NCBI RefSeq assembly: GCF_011777495.1
Contig: NZ_JAATJS010000005.1
Span: 123,634 to 187,633 of the forward strand
Length of the DNA: 64,000 nt
Direction of reading: 5' to 3'
DNA from: Microvirga terricola
GTDB lineage: Bacteria > Pseudomonadota > Alphaproteobacteria > Rhizobiales > Beijerinckiaceae
The position numbers and the translations under genes were made by a program. Shown piece after piece: positions 40,504-48,399 of this stretch. The notes beneath the pieces are model-generated. The model made no database searches and was not told where the DNA came from. It was given only the letters and a program-made list of their open reading frames with translations. Each line of letters begins with the position of its first letter. Position 1 is the stretch's first letter.

Positions 40504-40653
40504 ATGTCACATAGCGACCATCACCACGCGCCACGCGCGATTGCCGCCGAACCGACCTTCTCGCTTCTCCGCCTGTCGGCGGGGCAGCGTTTGGCGGGGG
40601 CGAGCATTCTACTCGCGACGCTTTGGCTTTTGGTCCTCCTCGTTCTGGCGTGA
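40504..40653 (+). CDS. 49-residue His-rich single-pass membrane protein heading the zinc operon
   Basis: Short frame from ATG 40504 to TGA 40651-40653. The N-terminus is His-rich (MSHSDHHHAPRA), and a single hydrophobic helix (LAGASILLATLWLLVLLVLA) reaches the C-terminus. It ends 5 bases before the ATPase gene start and follows a palindrome, so it looks like the first gene of the zinc-uptake operon. The His cluster suggests metal binding, possibly on the cytosolic face. No family is recognised. Confidence 0.6.
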   Translation: MSHSDHHHAPRAIAAEPTFSLLRLSAGQRLAGASILLATLWLLVLLVLA

Positions 40654-40658
40654 GCCTC

Positions 40659-41405
40659 ATGTCCGCGACCGCGATCCGCTTCGATGGAGTCACCCTCGGC
40701 TATGGCCGCCGTCCGGCCGTTCATCACCTCAATGGCGAGATTGCCGCGAGCAGCCTGACGGCGGTGGTCGGCCCCAACGGCGCGGGCAAATCGACCCTGC
40801 TGAAAGGCATCGTCGGAACACTTCGCCCGCTCGAGGGGCATATCCGTCTCATTGGCGCGTCGAACGTGCCGGTCGCCTATCTTCCACAGGCCGCCGAGAT
40901 CGACCGCTCCTTCCCGCTGTCGGTTTACGATCTCGTCGCCATGGGGCTCTGGTCGCGCTCCGGCCTCTTTGGCGGCGTGGGTCGCAAGGACCGTACGAAG
41001 ATTGAGGAAGCGCTTGCGGCGGTCGGCCTGATCGGCTTCGAGCGGCGTCCCATTTCCACGCTCTCCGGCGGCCAGATGCAGCGCGCGCTTTTCGCGCGGC
41101 TGCTGTTGCAGGATTCACCCGTGATCCTGCTGGATGAGCCCTTCACCGCCATTGATGCGCGCACCACGGCGGACCTGCTCGATCTCGTCCGCCGCTGGCA
41201 TGCGGAATCCCGCACCGTGGTCGCCGTGCTGCACGACCTCGACATGGTGAAGCGCGCTTTCCCCAAGACGCTGTTGATTGCGCGCGAGCCCGTGGCCTGG
41301 GGCGAGACTCAGGACGTGCTGAGCGCCGAGAATCTCCTCAAAGCCCGCCGCATGGTCGAAGCTTACGATCCTCATGCGCATGAATGCCACCGCAGCGCAG
41401 CGTGA
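40659..41405 (+). CDS. znuC: Zinc ABC transporter ATP-binding protein
   Basis: 248-residue ATPase of the metal-type ABC importers. Walker A is GPNGAGKST, the Q-loop region VAYLPQAAEID, the signature LSGGQMQRALFARLLL, Walker B VILLDEPFTAID and the H-loop AVLHDLDMV. The metal assigned is zinc because the partner binding protein has a His/Asp-rich loop and a COG0523 GTPase follows. Manganese cannot be fully excluded. The stop overlaps a possible GTG start of the permease gene. Confidence 0.9.
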   Translation: MSATAIRFDGVTLGYGRRPAVHHLNGEIAASSLTAVVGPNGAGKSTLLKGIVGTLRPLEGHIRLIGASNVPVAYLPQAAEIDRSFPLSVYDLVAMGLWSRSGLFGGVGRKDRTKIEEALAAVGLIGFERRPISTLSGGQMQRALFARLLLQDSPVILLDEPFTAIDARTTADLLDLVRRWHAESRTVVAVLHDLDMVKRAFPKTLLIAREPVAWGETQDVLSAENLLKARRMVEAYDPHAHECHRSAA

Positions 41406-41416
41406 ACGCCGGACCC

Positions 41417-42283
41417 ATGTTGAATCTCATCCTCAGCCCCTTTGCCGAATTCGAGTTCATGCAGCGCGCCCTTGTCGGCGTGGTCGCCATCGCGCTCGGC
41501 GGCGGCCCCATTGGTGTCTTTCTGATGCTGCGGCGCATGAGCCTGACCGGTGATGCCATGGCGCACGCGATTCTGCCGGGCGCGGCGGTGGGCTATCTTT
41601 TCGCAGGATTGTCGCTTTCCGCTATGACCATCGGCGGGCTGGTTGCGGGCGTTGTCGTTGCTGTCGCCGCAGGCCTGGTCTCGCGCTTCACGACCTTGAA
41701 GGAAGATGCCTCGCTCGCGGCGTTCTATCTTCTGTCGCTGGCGCTTGGCGTCACCATCGTGTCGCTGCGCGGCTCGAATGTCGATCTTCTGCATGTGCTC
41801 TTCGGCACCGTGCTGGCGCTCGACGACAACACGCTGCTGCTCATCGCCGCCATTTCAACCATCACCGCTCTCGCACTCGCGCTGCTCTATCGCCCGCTCG
41901 TGCTGGAATGTGTGGACCCGACCTTTTTGCGTTCCGTCAGCCGCGCCGGAACGCCGACGCATTTGATTTTCCTCGGCCTCGTGGTGCTCAACCTCGTCGG
42001 CGGCTTTCACGCGCTCGGCACGCTTCTCGCTGTCGGCATGATGATGCTGCCCGCAGCAGCATCCCGCTTCTGGACCAACGACATCACGGTGATGATGGTG
42101 ATCTCGGTCGTTATCGGAATCGCATCCGGCCTCTCCGGCCTCCTGCTGTCGTTCCACGCGGAGCTGCCCGCCGGTCCCGCGATCATTCTGGCGGCAGGAG
42201 GCATCTATACCGTCTCGCTGCTTCTCGGCCGCGAGGGAGGTCTTCTCTGGCTCGCGTGGCCCGGCAAACACCTCGAAGCCTGA
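41417..42283 (+). CDS. znuB: Zinc ABC transporter permease
   Basis: 288-residue ABC-3 family permease with about eight membrane segments. Family motifs are FMQRALVGVVAIALGGGPIGVFLMLRRMSL near the N-terminus, GDAMAHAILPGAAVGYLFAG, LHVLFGTVLALDD and VGMMMLPAAASRFW. It forms the membrane pore for the ZnuA-ZnuC system. The ATG at 41417 is used. A GTG at 41402 overlapping the znuC stop would add five residues and is also plausible. Confidence 0.92.
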   Translation: MLNLILSPFAEFEFMQRALVGVVAIALGGGPIGVFLMLRRMSLTGDAMAHAILPGAAVGYLFAGLSLSAMTIGGLVAGVVVAVAAGLVSRFTTLKEDASLAAFYLLSLALGVTIVSLRGSNVDLLHVLFGTVLALDDNTLLLIAAISTITALALALLYRPLVLECVDPTFLRSVSRAGTPTHLIFLGLVVLNLVGGFHALGTLLAVGMMMLPAAASRFWTNDITVMMVISVVIGIASGLSGLLLSFHAELPAGPAIILAAGGIYTVSLLLGREGGLLWLAWPGKHLEA

Positions 42284-42305
42284 CCCTTCAACAAGGAACA
42301 AGCCC

Positions 42306-43226
42306 ATGATGACGAGACGATTGGCCCTGTCGCTTCTGATGGGATCGGTGCTGCTCGCCGCGACGCCTCTCTCGGCCCTCGCGCAAAGCACCGACAAGCT
42401 GAAGGTCGTCGCCACCTTCTCGATCCTCGGCGATCTCGTGCGCAATGTGGGCGGCGAGCGCATCGAAGTCACGACGTTGGTCGGCCCCAACGGCGACGCA
42501 CATGTCTATTCGCCGACGCCCGCCGACGGCCGGCGTCTGACGGAAGCGAAGATCGTCTTCACGAACGGTCTCGGCTTCGAGGGCTGGATCGACCGGCTGG
42601 TAAAGTCCTCTGGGACAAAGGCGGTTGCGATCCAGGCCGCCAAGGGCGTCAAGCCGCTGAAGAGCGAGGAGGAAGGCCATGGCCACGATCATCATGGCGG
42701 TTTCGACCCTCATGCCTGGCAGAACGTGGCCAACGCCAAAATCTACGTCGCCAATATTCGCGATGTGCTGATCGCCTCCGATGCGGCGGGCAAGGCGACC
42801 TATGAGGCGAATGCAACCGCCTATCTCGCCAAGCTTGACGGTGTCGACGACGAGATCAAGACCGCGATCGCGCGCATTCCGGCGGATCGCCGCAAGATCA
42901 TCACCTCCCACGACGCCTTCCGCTATTTCGAGGCGGCTTATGGGATTGAGTTCATCTCGCCGCAGGGCGTCTCGACCGACGCGGAAGCCTCGGCCAGGGA
43001 CGTGGCCAAGATCATCCAGCAGATCAAGCGCGAGAAGATCAAGGCCGTGTTCGTGGAGAACGTCACCGACCCGCGTCTGATGGACCGCATTGCCAAGGAA
43101 ACCGGGGCCAAGATCGGCGAGCCGGTGTTTTCCGACGCGCTCTCCGACTCCACCGGCCCCGCCGGGACTTACATTGACATGATGAGACACAATATAAGGG
43201 CCTTCAGCAGCGCGCTGTCGAGCTGA
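42306..43226 (+). CDS. znuA: Zinc-binding periplasmic protein of the ABC transporter
   Basis: 306-residue cluster A-I metal-binding protein. The signal peptide ends at ALAQ. The fold has [14 protein letters not shown] (metal His), the acidic/His-rich loop [12 protein letters not shown] followed by FDPHAWQN (metal His), [14 protein letters not shown] (metal His) and [19 protein letters not shown] (metal Asp). The His-rich loop favours zinc over manganese. Third gene of the transporter set, followed after 47 bases by the GTPase gene. Confidence 0.93.
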   Translation: MMTRRLALSLLMGSVLLAATPLSALAQSTDKLKVVATFSILGDLVRNVGGERIEVTTLVGPNGDAHVYSPTPADGRRLTEAKIVFTNGLGFEGWIDRLVKSSGTKAVAIQAAKGVKPLKSEEEGHGHDHHGGFDPHAWQNVANAKIYVANIRDVLIASDAAGKATYEANATAYLAKLDGVDDEIKTAIARIPADRRKIITSHDAFRYFEAAYGIEFISPQGVSTDAEASARDVAKIIQQIKREKIKAVFVENVTDPRLMDRIAKETGAKIGEPVFSDALSDSTGPAGTYIDMMRHNIRAFSSALSS

Positions 43227-43273
43227 GCTGCGCCCCCACCCAGGCCTTTCGGCCGAAGTTCGCGGAACATCCG

Positions 43274-44236
43274 ATGACCGATAAGATTCCCGTCACCGTC
43301 CTCACAGGCTATCTCGGCGCGGGCAAGACCACGCTCCTCAACCGCATCCTCACCGAACCGCACGGCAAGCGCTATGCGGTGATCGTCAACGAGTTCGGCG
43401 AAATCGGCATCGACAACGAACTCGTCGTCGGCGCCGATGAGGAAGTGTTCGAGATGAACAACGGCTGCATCTGCTGCACCGTGCGCGGCGACCTGATCCG
43501 CATTCTCGACGGGCTAATGAAGCGCAAAGGCAAGTTCGACGCCATCATCGTCGAAACCACCGGCCTTGCCGACCCCGCGCCCGTGGCGCAGACCTTCTTC
43601 ATGGACCAGGACGTGTCCGACGCCGCGCGGCTTGATGCCGTGGTGACAGTCGCTGACGCCAAGTGGCTCTCCGACCGCCTGAAGGACGCCCCCGAAGCCA
43701 AGAACCAGATCGCCTTCGCCGATGTCATCATCCTCAACAAGATCGATCTCGTGACGGCGGACGAACTCGCCGAGGTCGAAGCGCGCATCCGCGCCATCAA
43801 TCCTTACGCCCGACTGCACCGCACACAGAATTGCTCGCTGCCGATTGCTGAGGTGCTCGACCGCAACGCCTTCGATCTCGACCGCATCATCGAAATCGAA
43901 CCGGACTTTTTGGAAGAAGGCCATCACCACCATCACGACGAGGAGATGCAGTCCATCTCCGTGAAGCTCGATGGCGAGGTGGACCCTGAAAAGTTCATGC
44001 CGTGGATTTCGAACCTCACGCAGGTCGAGGGGCCGAACATTCTGCGCTGCAAGGGCATCGTGGCGTTCCCCGACGAGCCTAAGCGGTTCGTGTTCCAGGG
44101 CGTGCACATGATCCTCGACGGCGATGTGCAGGGCGATTGGAAGCCCGGCGAGAAGCGCAGCTCGAGGGTCGTTTTCATCGGCCGCGACCTGAACGAGAAG
44201 GCGATCAAGGAAGGGTTCTTGGCGACGGCAGCGTGA
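43274..44236 (+). CDS. CobW/COG0523 GTPase, probable zinc metallochaperone
   Basis: 320-residue P-loop GTPase. Walker A is [13 protein letters not shown] (about 10-22), the metal-site motif [11 protein letters not shown] (CxCC) lies around 66-76, [11 protein letters not shown] follows and the G4 motif LNKIDLV lies near 155. A His-rich stretch [11 protein letters not shown] lies before the C-terminal CobW_C domain. Adjacent to the zinc transporter, it fits the zinc-starvation chaperone group (ZigA/ZagA-like) rather than cobalamin synthesis. A composite inverted repeat follows. Confidence 0.9.
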   Translation: MTDKIPVTVLTGYLGAGKTTLLNRILTEPHGKRYAVIVNEFGEIGIDNELVVGADEEVFEMNNGCICCTVRGDLIRILDGLMKRKGKFDAIIVETTGLADPAPVAQTFFMDQDVSDAARLDAVVTVADAKWLSDRLKDAPEAKNQIAFADVIILNKIDLVTADELAEVEARIRAINPYARLHRTQNCSLPIAEVLDRNAFDLDRIIEIEPDFLEEGHHHHHDEEMQSISVKLDGEVDPEKFMPWISNLTQVEGPNILRCKGIVAFPDEPKRFVFQGVHMILDGDVQGDWKPGEKRSSRVVFIGRDLNEKAIKEGFLATAA

Positions 44237-44253
44237 AAAGCGTTGTCTCCTCT

Positions 44254-44332
44254 CCTCCCCACGGATCTCGGGTGTTCCCGAGATCCGCTTTATCCGGCGC
44301 AAGTCGGGAGCACCCGACTTGCGGTGGGGAGG
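44254..44332. repeat. Nested composite inverted repeat
   Basis: Outer arms CCTCCCCAC (44254-44262) / GTGGGGAGG (44324-44332) enclose two perfect 10-bp hairpins: GGATCTCGGG-TGTT-CCCGAGATCC (44263-44286) and GCAAGTCGGG-AGCA-CCCGACTTGC (44299-44322). A GGATTTTT tail follows, so on the plus strand it could act as a terminator. The structure suggests a dispersed intergenic element. Confidence 0.75.
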
Positions 44333-44385
44333 GGATTTTTCATGCGCCATCCTGTGCTATTGGCTCCCCTGAAGGGATCGCCTGA

Positions 44386-45393
44386 ATGACCGCTCAAACC
44401 GCTCCGTCTCTCACCCAAAACGTCACCACCATCGATGCAGGCGCGCATGTCACCGCCATCGGCTGGCTGAAAGGCACCGCCGCGTTCGGCCTCAGCGATG
44501 GTGGCGTTCTCTTAGCGAAGGACGACGAGACGCATCGTGTCGAAGCGCATCCGGATGCTGGCATCCTGGTCGGCGTGAGCGATGGCGAGCGCTTCGTGAC
44601 CGGCGGCGATGACGGGCGCGTTGCCGTCACCGGCACGGACGGTTCGACGAAGACGCTGGCCGAGACCAAGGGCGCGTGGATCGACTCGCTTGCCGTGAGC
44701 CCCGGTGGGGCCTTCGCCTACGGCGCAGGCAAGCGCGTTATCGCCCGTGACGAAAAGGGTCGCGAGAAGGTTCTTGAGGTTCCCACCACGGCACGCGGTC
44801 TCGCCTTCGCGCCCAAGGGCTACCGGCTGGCGATCTCCCACTACAACGGCGCGACCTTGTGGTTTCCGAATGTGGAAGCCAAGCCCGAGTCGCTCGAATG
44901 GAAGGGCTCGCATCTCGACGTCACCTGGTCGCCGGATGCGCGCTTCGTCGTCACCTCCATGCAGGAAAACGCGCTGCACGGCTGGCGGCTGTTGCCCGAC
45001 AAGGGCCACATGCGCATGAGCGGCTATCCGTCGAAGACACGCTCGCTCTCCTGGTCACACGACGGCAAGTGGCTTGCCACCTCCGGCGCGGAAGCCGCCG
45101 TGATCTGGCCCTTCGAGTCGAAGGAAGGCCCGATGGGCAAGCAGCCACGCGAATGCGGCGTGCGCCCGGCGAAAGTGAGCCGCGTCGCATTCCACCCCAA
45201 CGCCTACGTGCTCGCGGTCGCGTATGAGGATGGCTGCATCCTGCTCGTGCGCCTCACCGATGCCTCCGAACTGCTGGTGCGCCCCGCCGTGAAAGGCAGC
45301 GGCATCACCGCGCTCGCCTGGGACAAGTCTGGCAAACGCCTCGCCTTCGGCTGCGAGGACGGCCAAGCGGGCATTCTAACGCTCCCGACCTGA
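44386..45393 (+). CDS. WD40-repeat beta-propeller protein
   Basis: 335-residue cytosolic protein made of WD40-like repeats across its length, for example SLSWSHDGKWLATSGAEAAVIWPF, VAFHPNAYVLAVAYEDGCILLVRL and ALAWDKSGKRLAFGCEDGQAGIL. No enzyme motif or signal peptide is seen. It follows the COG0523 GTPase of the zinc cluster on the same strand, so a scaffold role in zinc handling is possible. This is inferred from neighbourhood only. Confidence 0.87.
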   Translation: MTAQTAPSLTQNVTTIDAGAHVTAIGWLKGTAAFGLSDGGVLLAKDDETHRVEAHPDAGILVGVSDGERFVTGGDDGRVAVTGTDGSTKTLAETKGAWIDSLAVSPGGAFAYGAGKRVIARDEKGREKVLEVPTTARGLAFAPKGYRLAISHYNGATLWFPNVEAKPESLEWKGSHLDVTWSPDARFVVTSMQENALHGWRLLPDKGHMRMSGYPSKTRSLSWSHDGKWLATSGAEAAVIWPFESKEGPMGKQPRECGVRPAKVSRVAFHPNAYVLAVAYEDGCILLVRLTDASELLVRPAVKGSGITALAWDKSGKRLAFGCEDGQAGILTLPT

Positions 45394-45402
45394 GGGTGAC
45401 GC

Positions 45403-45681
45403 ATGGCGCGGTTCGGAGCTTTTTTGAAAGAAGCCTTCGGCTCATCGACGCCGAACCGCGAAGCAACCGAGCGTGTGAAGGAATGGGTGCGCGCAGCGCT
45501 TCAGGCCGCGCCCGATACCGCTTTCGCCATCAACGAGATCGCCTGCACCGACCCCTCATGTCCCGGCATCGAGACCGTGATTCTGGTCATGGAACCCGGC
45601 GTGAAAACGCGGGTCTTCAAGGCGGCAAAGCCTCTTGAGGATGTGACGGAAGAGGATATCCGCGCGGCGTTGTCGACTTGA
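45403..45681 (+). CDS. Small conserved-looking protein with CTDPSCPG motif
   Basis: 92-residue cytosolic protein. An amphipathic N-terminal helix region is followed by INEIACTDPSCPGIETVILV, with two cysteines in C-x4-C spacing that could bind metal, and an acidic C-terminus EDVTEEDIRAALST. No family is recognised. It starts 9 bases after the WD40 stop and so probably belongs to the same transcript as the zinc cluster. Confidence 0.75.
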   Translation: MARFGAFLKEAFGSSTPNREATERVKEWVRAALQAAPDTAFAINEIACTDPSCPGIETVILVMEPGVKTRVFKAAKPLEDVTEEDIRAALST

Positions 45682-45685
45682 ACGG

Positions 45686-46039
45686 TCAGGCCGCGCTCGG
45701 CTCATCCGGCCGTTCGGGCTTGCCCGACAGAACGACGTAGAACCCCAACCCATCCTGCGCGGGCAGCGTTTGCAACCGCTCGATCCAGCCACGTTTCTTG
45801 GCTTCGAGAAGCGCCTTTCCCACCGGCTGGAAAAGTGTTTCGCCGCCGCCCTCCGGCGGAGGGGTGAGGCGGATGGCAACGGCTTTTCTTTGGCCGAAGC
45901 GGCTGCGCTCCAGCATGTCTTGCATCGAAGCCGCCGCCTGTTCGCGCGTGGCGTTGCGCAAATCGAGAACCGCCTCCGCATCGACGACTCCGAGCGAGCC
46001 GAGAAGCTTGTTGGCGTAGAATTCCTCGAAATGGGGCAT
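45686..46039 (-). CDS. Hypothetical protein, faint Smr-like pattern
   Basis: 117-residue protein starting MPHFEEFYANKLLGSLG. The stretch EAVLDLRNATREQAAASMQDML followed by a strand (KAVAIRL) and helix (FQPVGKALLEAKKRGWIERLQTLP) resembles the layout of the small MutS-related (Smr) domain, but the DLHG and GxG signatures are not present, so the link is weak. The ATG at 46037-46039 is used. The long upstream extension in the same frame runs through a repeat and the end of hss and is not coding. Its stop is 4 bases from the convergent 92-residue gene. Confidence 0.7.
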   Translation of the reverse strand: MPHFEEFYANKLLGSLGVVDAEAVLDLRNATREQAAASMQDMLERSRFGQRKAVAIRLTPPPEGGGETLFQPVGKALLEAKKRGWIERLQTLPAQDGLGFYVVLSGKPERPDEPSAA

Positions 46040-46055
46040 CGCGCGCTCTCTCTTT

Positions 46056-46147
46056 TCGTCATGCCCGGGCTTGCCCCGGCACCCACGCCTTTTCCGGCGC
46101 GAAAGGCTAGAAGACGTGCATGGCCGGCTCAAGGCCGGCCATGACGA
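46056..46147. repeat. Dispersed palindromic repeat, TCGTCATG...CATGACGA type
   Basis: Ends are complementary: TCGTCATGCCCGGGCTTG from 46056 and GGCCGGCCATGACGA to 46147, with an inner pair CACGCCTT / AGACGTG. Elements of this form are scattered between genes in many Hyphomicrobiales genomes. It sits just upstream of the small gene at 45686 and downstream of hss. Confidence 0.65.
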
Positions 46148-46157
46148 GGATGGCGCC

Positions 46158-47591
46158 TTATCGCACCAGCACGTTCCGGAACTGCCAGGGATCCGACGCG
46201 TCGATATCCTCGGGGAAGAATCCCGGGCGGCCTTCGAGCGGCGTCCAGTCGGTGTAAACGCCGACGACCGGGCCGAGATAGGGCATCTGCACCTCGAGGC
46301 AGCGGCGGAAGTCGATGTCGTCCGCCTCCACGATTCCCGCATTGGGATTCTCCAGCGCCCAGACCATGCCCGCGAGCACAGCCGAAGTCACCTGAAGGCC
46401 CGTCGCGTTCTGGTAAGGCGCAAGGAGCCGCGTCTCATCGATGGAGAGCTGCGAGCCGTACCAATAAGCGTTCTTGCCGTGGCCGTAGAGCAGCACGCCG
46501 AGTTCGTCGATGCCATCGACGATCTCGTCCTCGGTGAGGATGTGGAACTTATCCTGCGCCTTGCCGGCCTTGCCAAACATCTCATGCAGCGACAGCACCG
46601 CCTCGTTGCAGGGATGGTAGGCATAATGGCAGGTTGGACGATAGGCGACCTTGTCGCCCTCGCGCACGGTGAAGTAGTCGGCGATCGAGATCGACTCGTT
46701 GTGCGTCACCAGGAAGGCGTGCTGCGCCTGTGCGGTCGGCGTCCAGGAGCGAACGCGCGTGTCGGCGCCCGGCTGCAGCAGATAGATCGCCGCTCCGCAA
46801 CCCTTCTCATGCGTGCCCGCGTTGGCGGGTATCCACTTTTCATGCGTGCCCCAGCCGAGTTCGGCGGGCTGCAGGCCTTCCGACACGAAGCCTTCCACCG
46901 ACCACGTGTTCACGAACACGTTCATCGGCTTTTCCGACGTCGCACGCTGCGTGTCGCGCTCCGCGATGTGGATGCCCTTCACGCCAACGCGCTGCATCAG
47001 CGCCGCCCACTCTTCGCGGGTCTTCGGCTCTTCGTGCTTGATGCCGATATCCTTCGCGAGATTGAGCAGCGCCTGCTTCACGAGCCACGACACCATGCCG
47101 GGATTCGCGCCGCAGCAGGAGACGGCCGTCGGGCCACCGGGGCTCGTGCGGCGCGCGTCCAGAATGATCTCGCGCAGGGCGTAGTTGGTGCGCGCGGCCG
47201 GTCCAGCACTCTTGTCGAAGTAGAACCCCAACCACGGCTCGGCGACCGTATCGATGTAAAGCGCGCCGACTTCGCGGCAGAGCTCCAAGATGTCGCGGGA
47301 AGATGTGTCCACCGACACATTCACGCAGAAGCCCTGGCCGCCGCCTTCTGTCAGGAGGGGCTTGAGCAGGTGCTTGTAGTTGTCGGGAGTCAGTCCCTGG
47401 TGAACGAAGCGGATGCCACGCTCATCGAGCATGTGGCGATCCGCATCGTTGGGATCGATGACCACCAACCGGCTTTTATCGAACGCGAAGTGGCGCTCGA
47501 TCAGCGGCAGCATTCCTTTGCCGATCGAACCAAAACCGATCATCACGATCGGGCCGGTGATCCGGCCATGGACGGGCCAGTTGGTCATCAT
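46158..47591 (-). CDS. hss: Homospermidine synthase
   Basis: 477-residue NAD-dependent enzyme forming sym-homospermidine from two putrescines (or putrescine and spermidine), the typical rhizobial polyamine. The N-terminal Rossmann motif is VMIGFGSIGKG (about 17-25). CCGANPGMVSWLVKQAL, TLTHNESIS-like VTHNESISIADYF and the long C-terminal Saccharopine-dehydrogenase-like domain are present. AAGGAG precedes the ATG. Its putrescine would come from the ornithine decarboxylase encoded two genes upstream. Confidence 0.95.
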   Translation of the reverse strand: MMTNWPVHGRITGPIVMIGFGSIGKGMLPLIERHFAFDKSRLVVIDPNDADRHMLDERGIRFVHQGLTPDNYKHLLKPLLTEGGGQGFCVNVSVDTSSRDILELCREVGALYIDTVAEPWLGFYFDKSAGPAARTNYALREIILDARRTSPGGPTAVSCCGANPGMVSWLVKQALLNLAKDIGIKHEEPKTREEWAALMQRVGVKGIHIAERDTQRATSEKPMNVFVNTWSVEGFVSEGLQPAELGWGTHEKWIPANAGTHEKGCGAAIYLLQPGADTRVRSWTPTAQAQHAFLVTHNESISIADYFTVREGDKVAYRPTCHYAYHPCNEAVLSLHEMFGKAGKAQDKFHILTEDEIVDGIDELGVLLYGHGKNAYWYGSQLSIDETRLLAPYQNATGLQVTSAVLAGMVWALENPNAGIVEADDIDFRRCLEVQMPYLGPVVGVYTDWTPLEGRPGFFPEDIDASDPWQFRNVLVR

Positions 47592-47645
47592 AAAACTCCT
47601 TCGTCAGGCTAGTTACTAAGGTTAGAGTTGATCGGTGGCAAACGC

Positions 47646-47682
47646 ACGCGCGCCGCACCCTTGTCCCGGATGCGGCGCGCGT
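47646..47682. other. Perfect 12-bp hairpin between GNAT gene and hss
   Basis: ACGCGCGCCGCA (47646-47657) pairs with 47671-47682 around a 13-base loop. No T-run follows on either strand, so it is not a simple intrinsic terminator. It could be an RNA-processing or Rho-linked stop point between the two genes. Confidence 0.55.
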
Positions 47683-47700
47683 TGAATGCCGGTGATGAAA

Positions 47701-48273
47701 TCAGGCGGCTCGGTTCAAGCCTCCCATCGCGCCTTGCGCCGCGGCGGCGACAAGGGCTGCAAAGTCGGGCTTGCCTTCGACCTCGCCGGTCGCGGACACG
47801 AGCCCATGCGCACCGTCGAGCGCACCCGCCTTCAGCTCCAAAGCAAGGAAGCGGTTGCTCTCGTAAGGCCCCGGCAGCCACAGCGCGCTCGTGTGCTTGG
47901 CCGAGAAACCGAAGCGCTCATAGTAAGGCGCGTCGCCGACAAGCAGCACCGCCGCGTGGCCTTGGGCAGCCGCGCGCGACAGCGCCTCACGCATCAGCCG
48001 CGCGCCATGGCCCGCGCCCTGGCACGCAGGATCGATGGCGATGGGGCCGAGCATCAGCGCTGTGCGGTTCGGCCCGGCGGAGATGTGCCACAGGCGCACG
48101 GTGCCGATGACAGCTCCATCCTCTTCCATGATGAGGGATAGGCCATGCGCGGCTTTACGCCCCTCGCGCAGCCGCTCGCAGGTCTTTTGAAAGCGCGCCG
48201 GTCCGAAGCAGACATCGAGCAGCGCTTCGCGCGCGTCGACATCGCGGATCGTTTCCTCGCGAATGATGATCAT
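47701..48273 (-). CDS. GNAT family N-acetyltransferase
   Basis: 190-residue acetyltransferase of the YhbS-like group. The acetyl-CoA site is LMLGPIAIDPACQGAGHGARLMREAL (Q/R-x-x-G-x-G/A). The C-terminal GDAPYYERFGFS is typical. It lies between odc and hss, all on the minus strand. Acetylation of a polyamine or its precursor is an attractive role but is not shown by sequence. Confidence 0.85.
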   Translation of the reverse strand: MIIIREETIRDVDAREALLDVCFGPARFQKTCERLREGRKAAHGLSLIMEEDGAVIGTVRLWHISAGPNRTALMLGPIAIDPACQGAGHGARLMREALSRAAAQGHAAVLLVGDAPYYERFGFSAKHTSALWLPGPYESNRFLALELKAGALDGAHGLVSATGEVEGKPDFAALVAAAAQGAMGGLNRAA

Positions 48274-48366
48274 GGCCGTAGCCTCCCAGGTTCGGGGATG
48301 AGCGACAGCCCTCGCACCTGCTTGCGAACAAGCAGGCCGTCCGGGACAACTCTTTTCGGGGTTGGT

Positions 48367-48390
48367 GCCCGCCTCGAAAACGAGACGGGC
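48367..48390 (-). other. Hairpin after odc
   Basis: 10-bp stem with one wobble, 48381-48390 with 48367-48376, loop of four. It lies 10 bases after the odc stop codon. There is no T-run, so termination would be weak. Confidence 0.4.
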
Positions 48391-48399
48391 GGGACGTGA

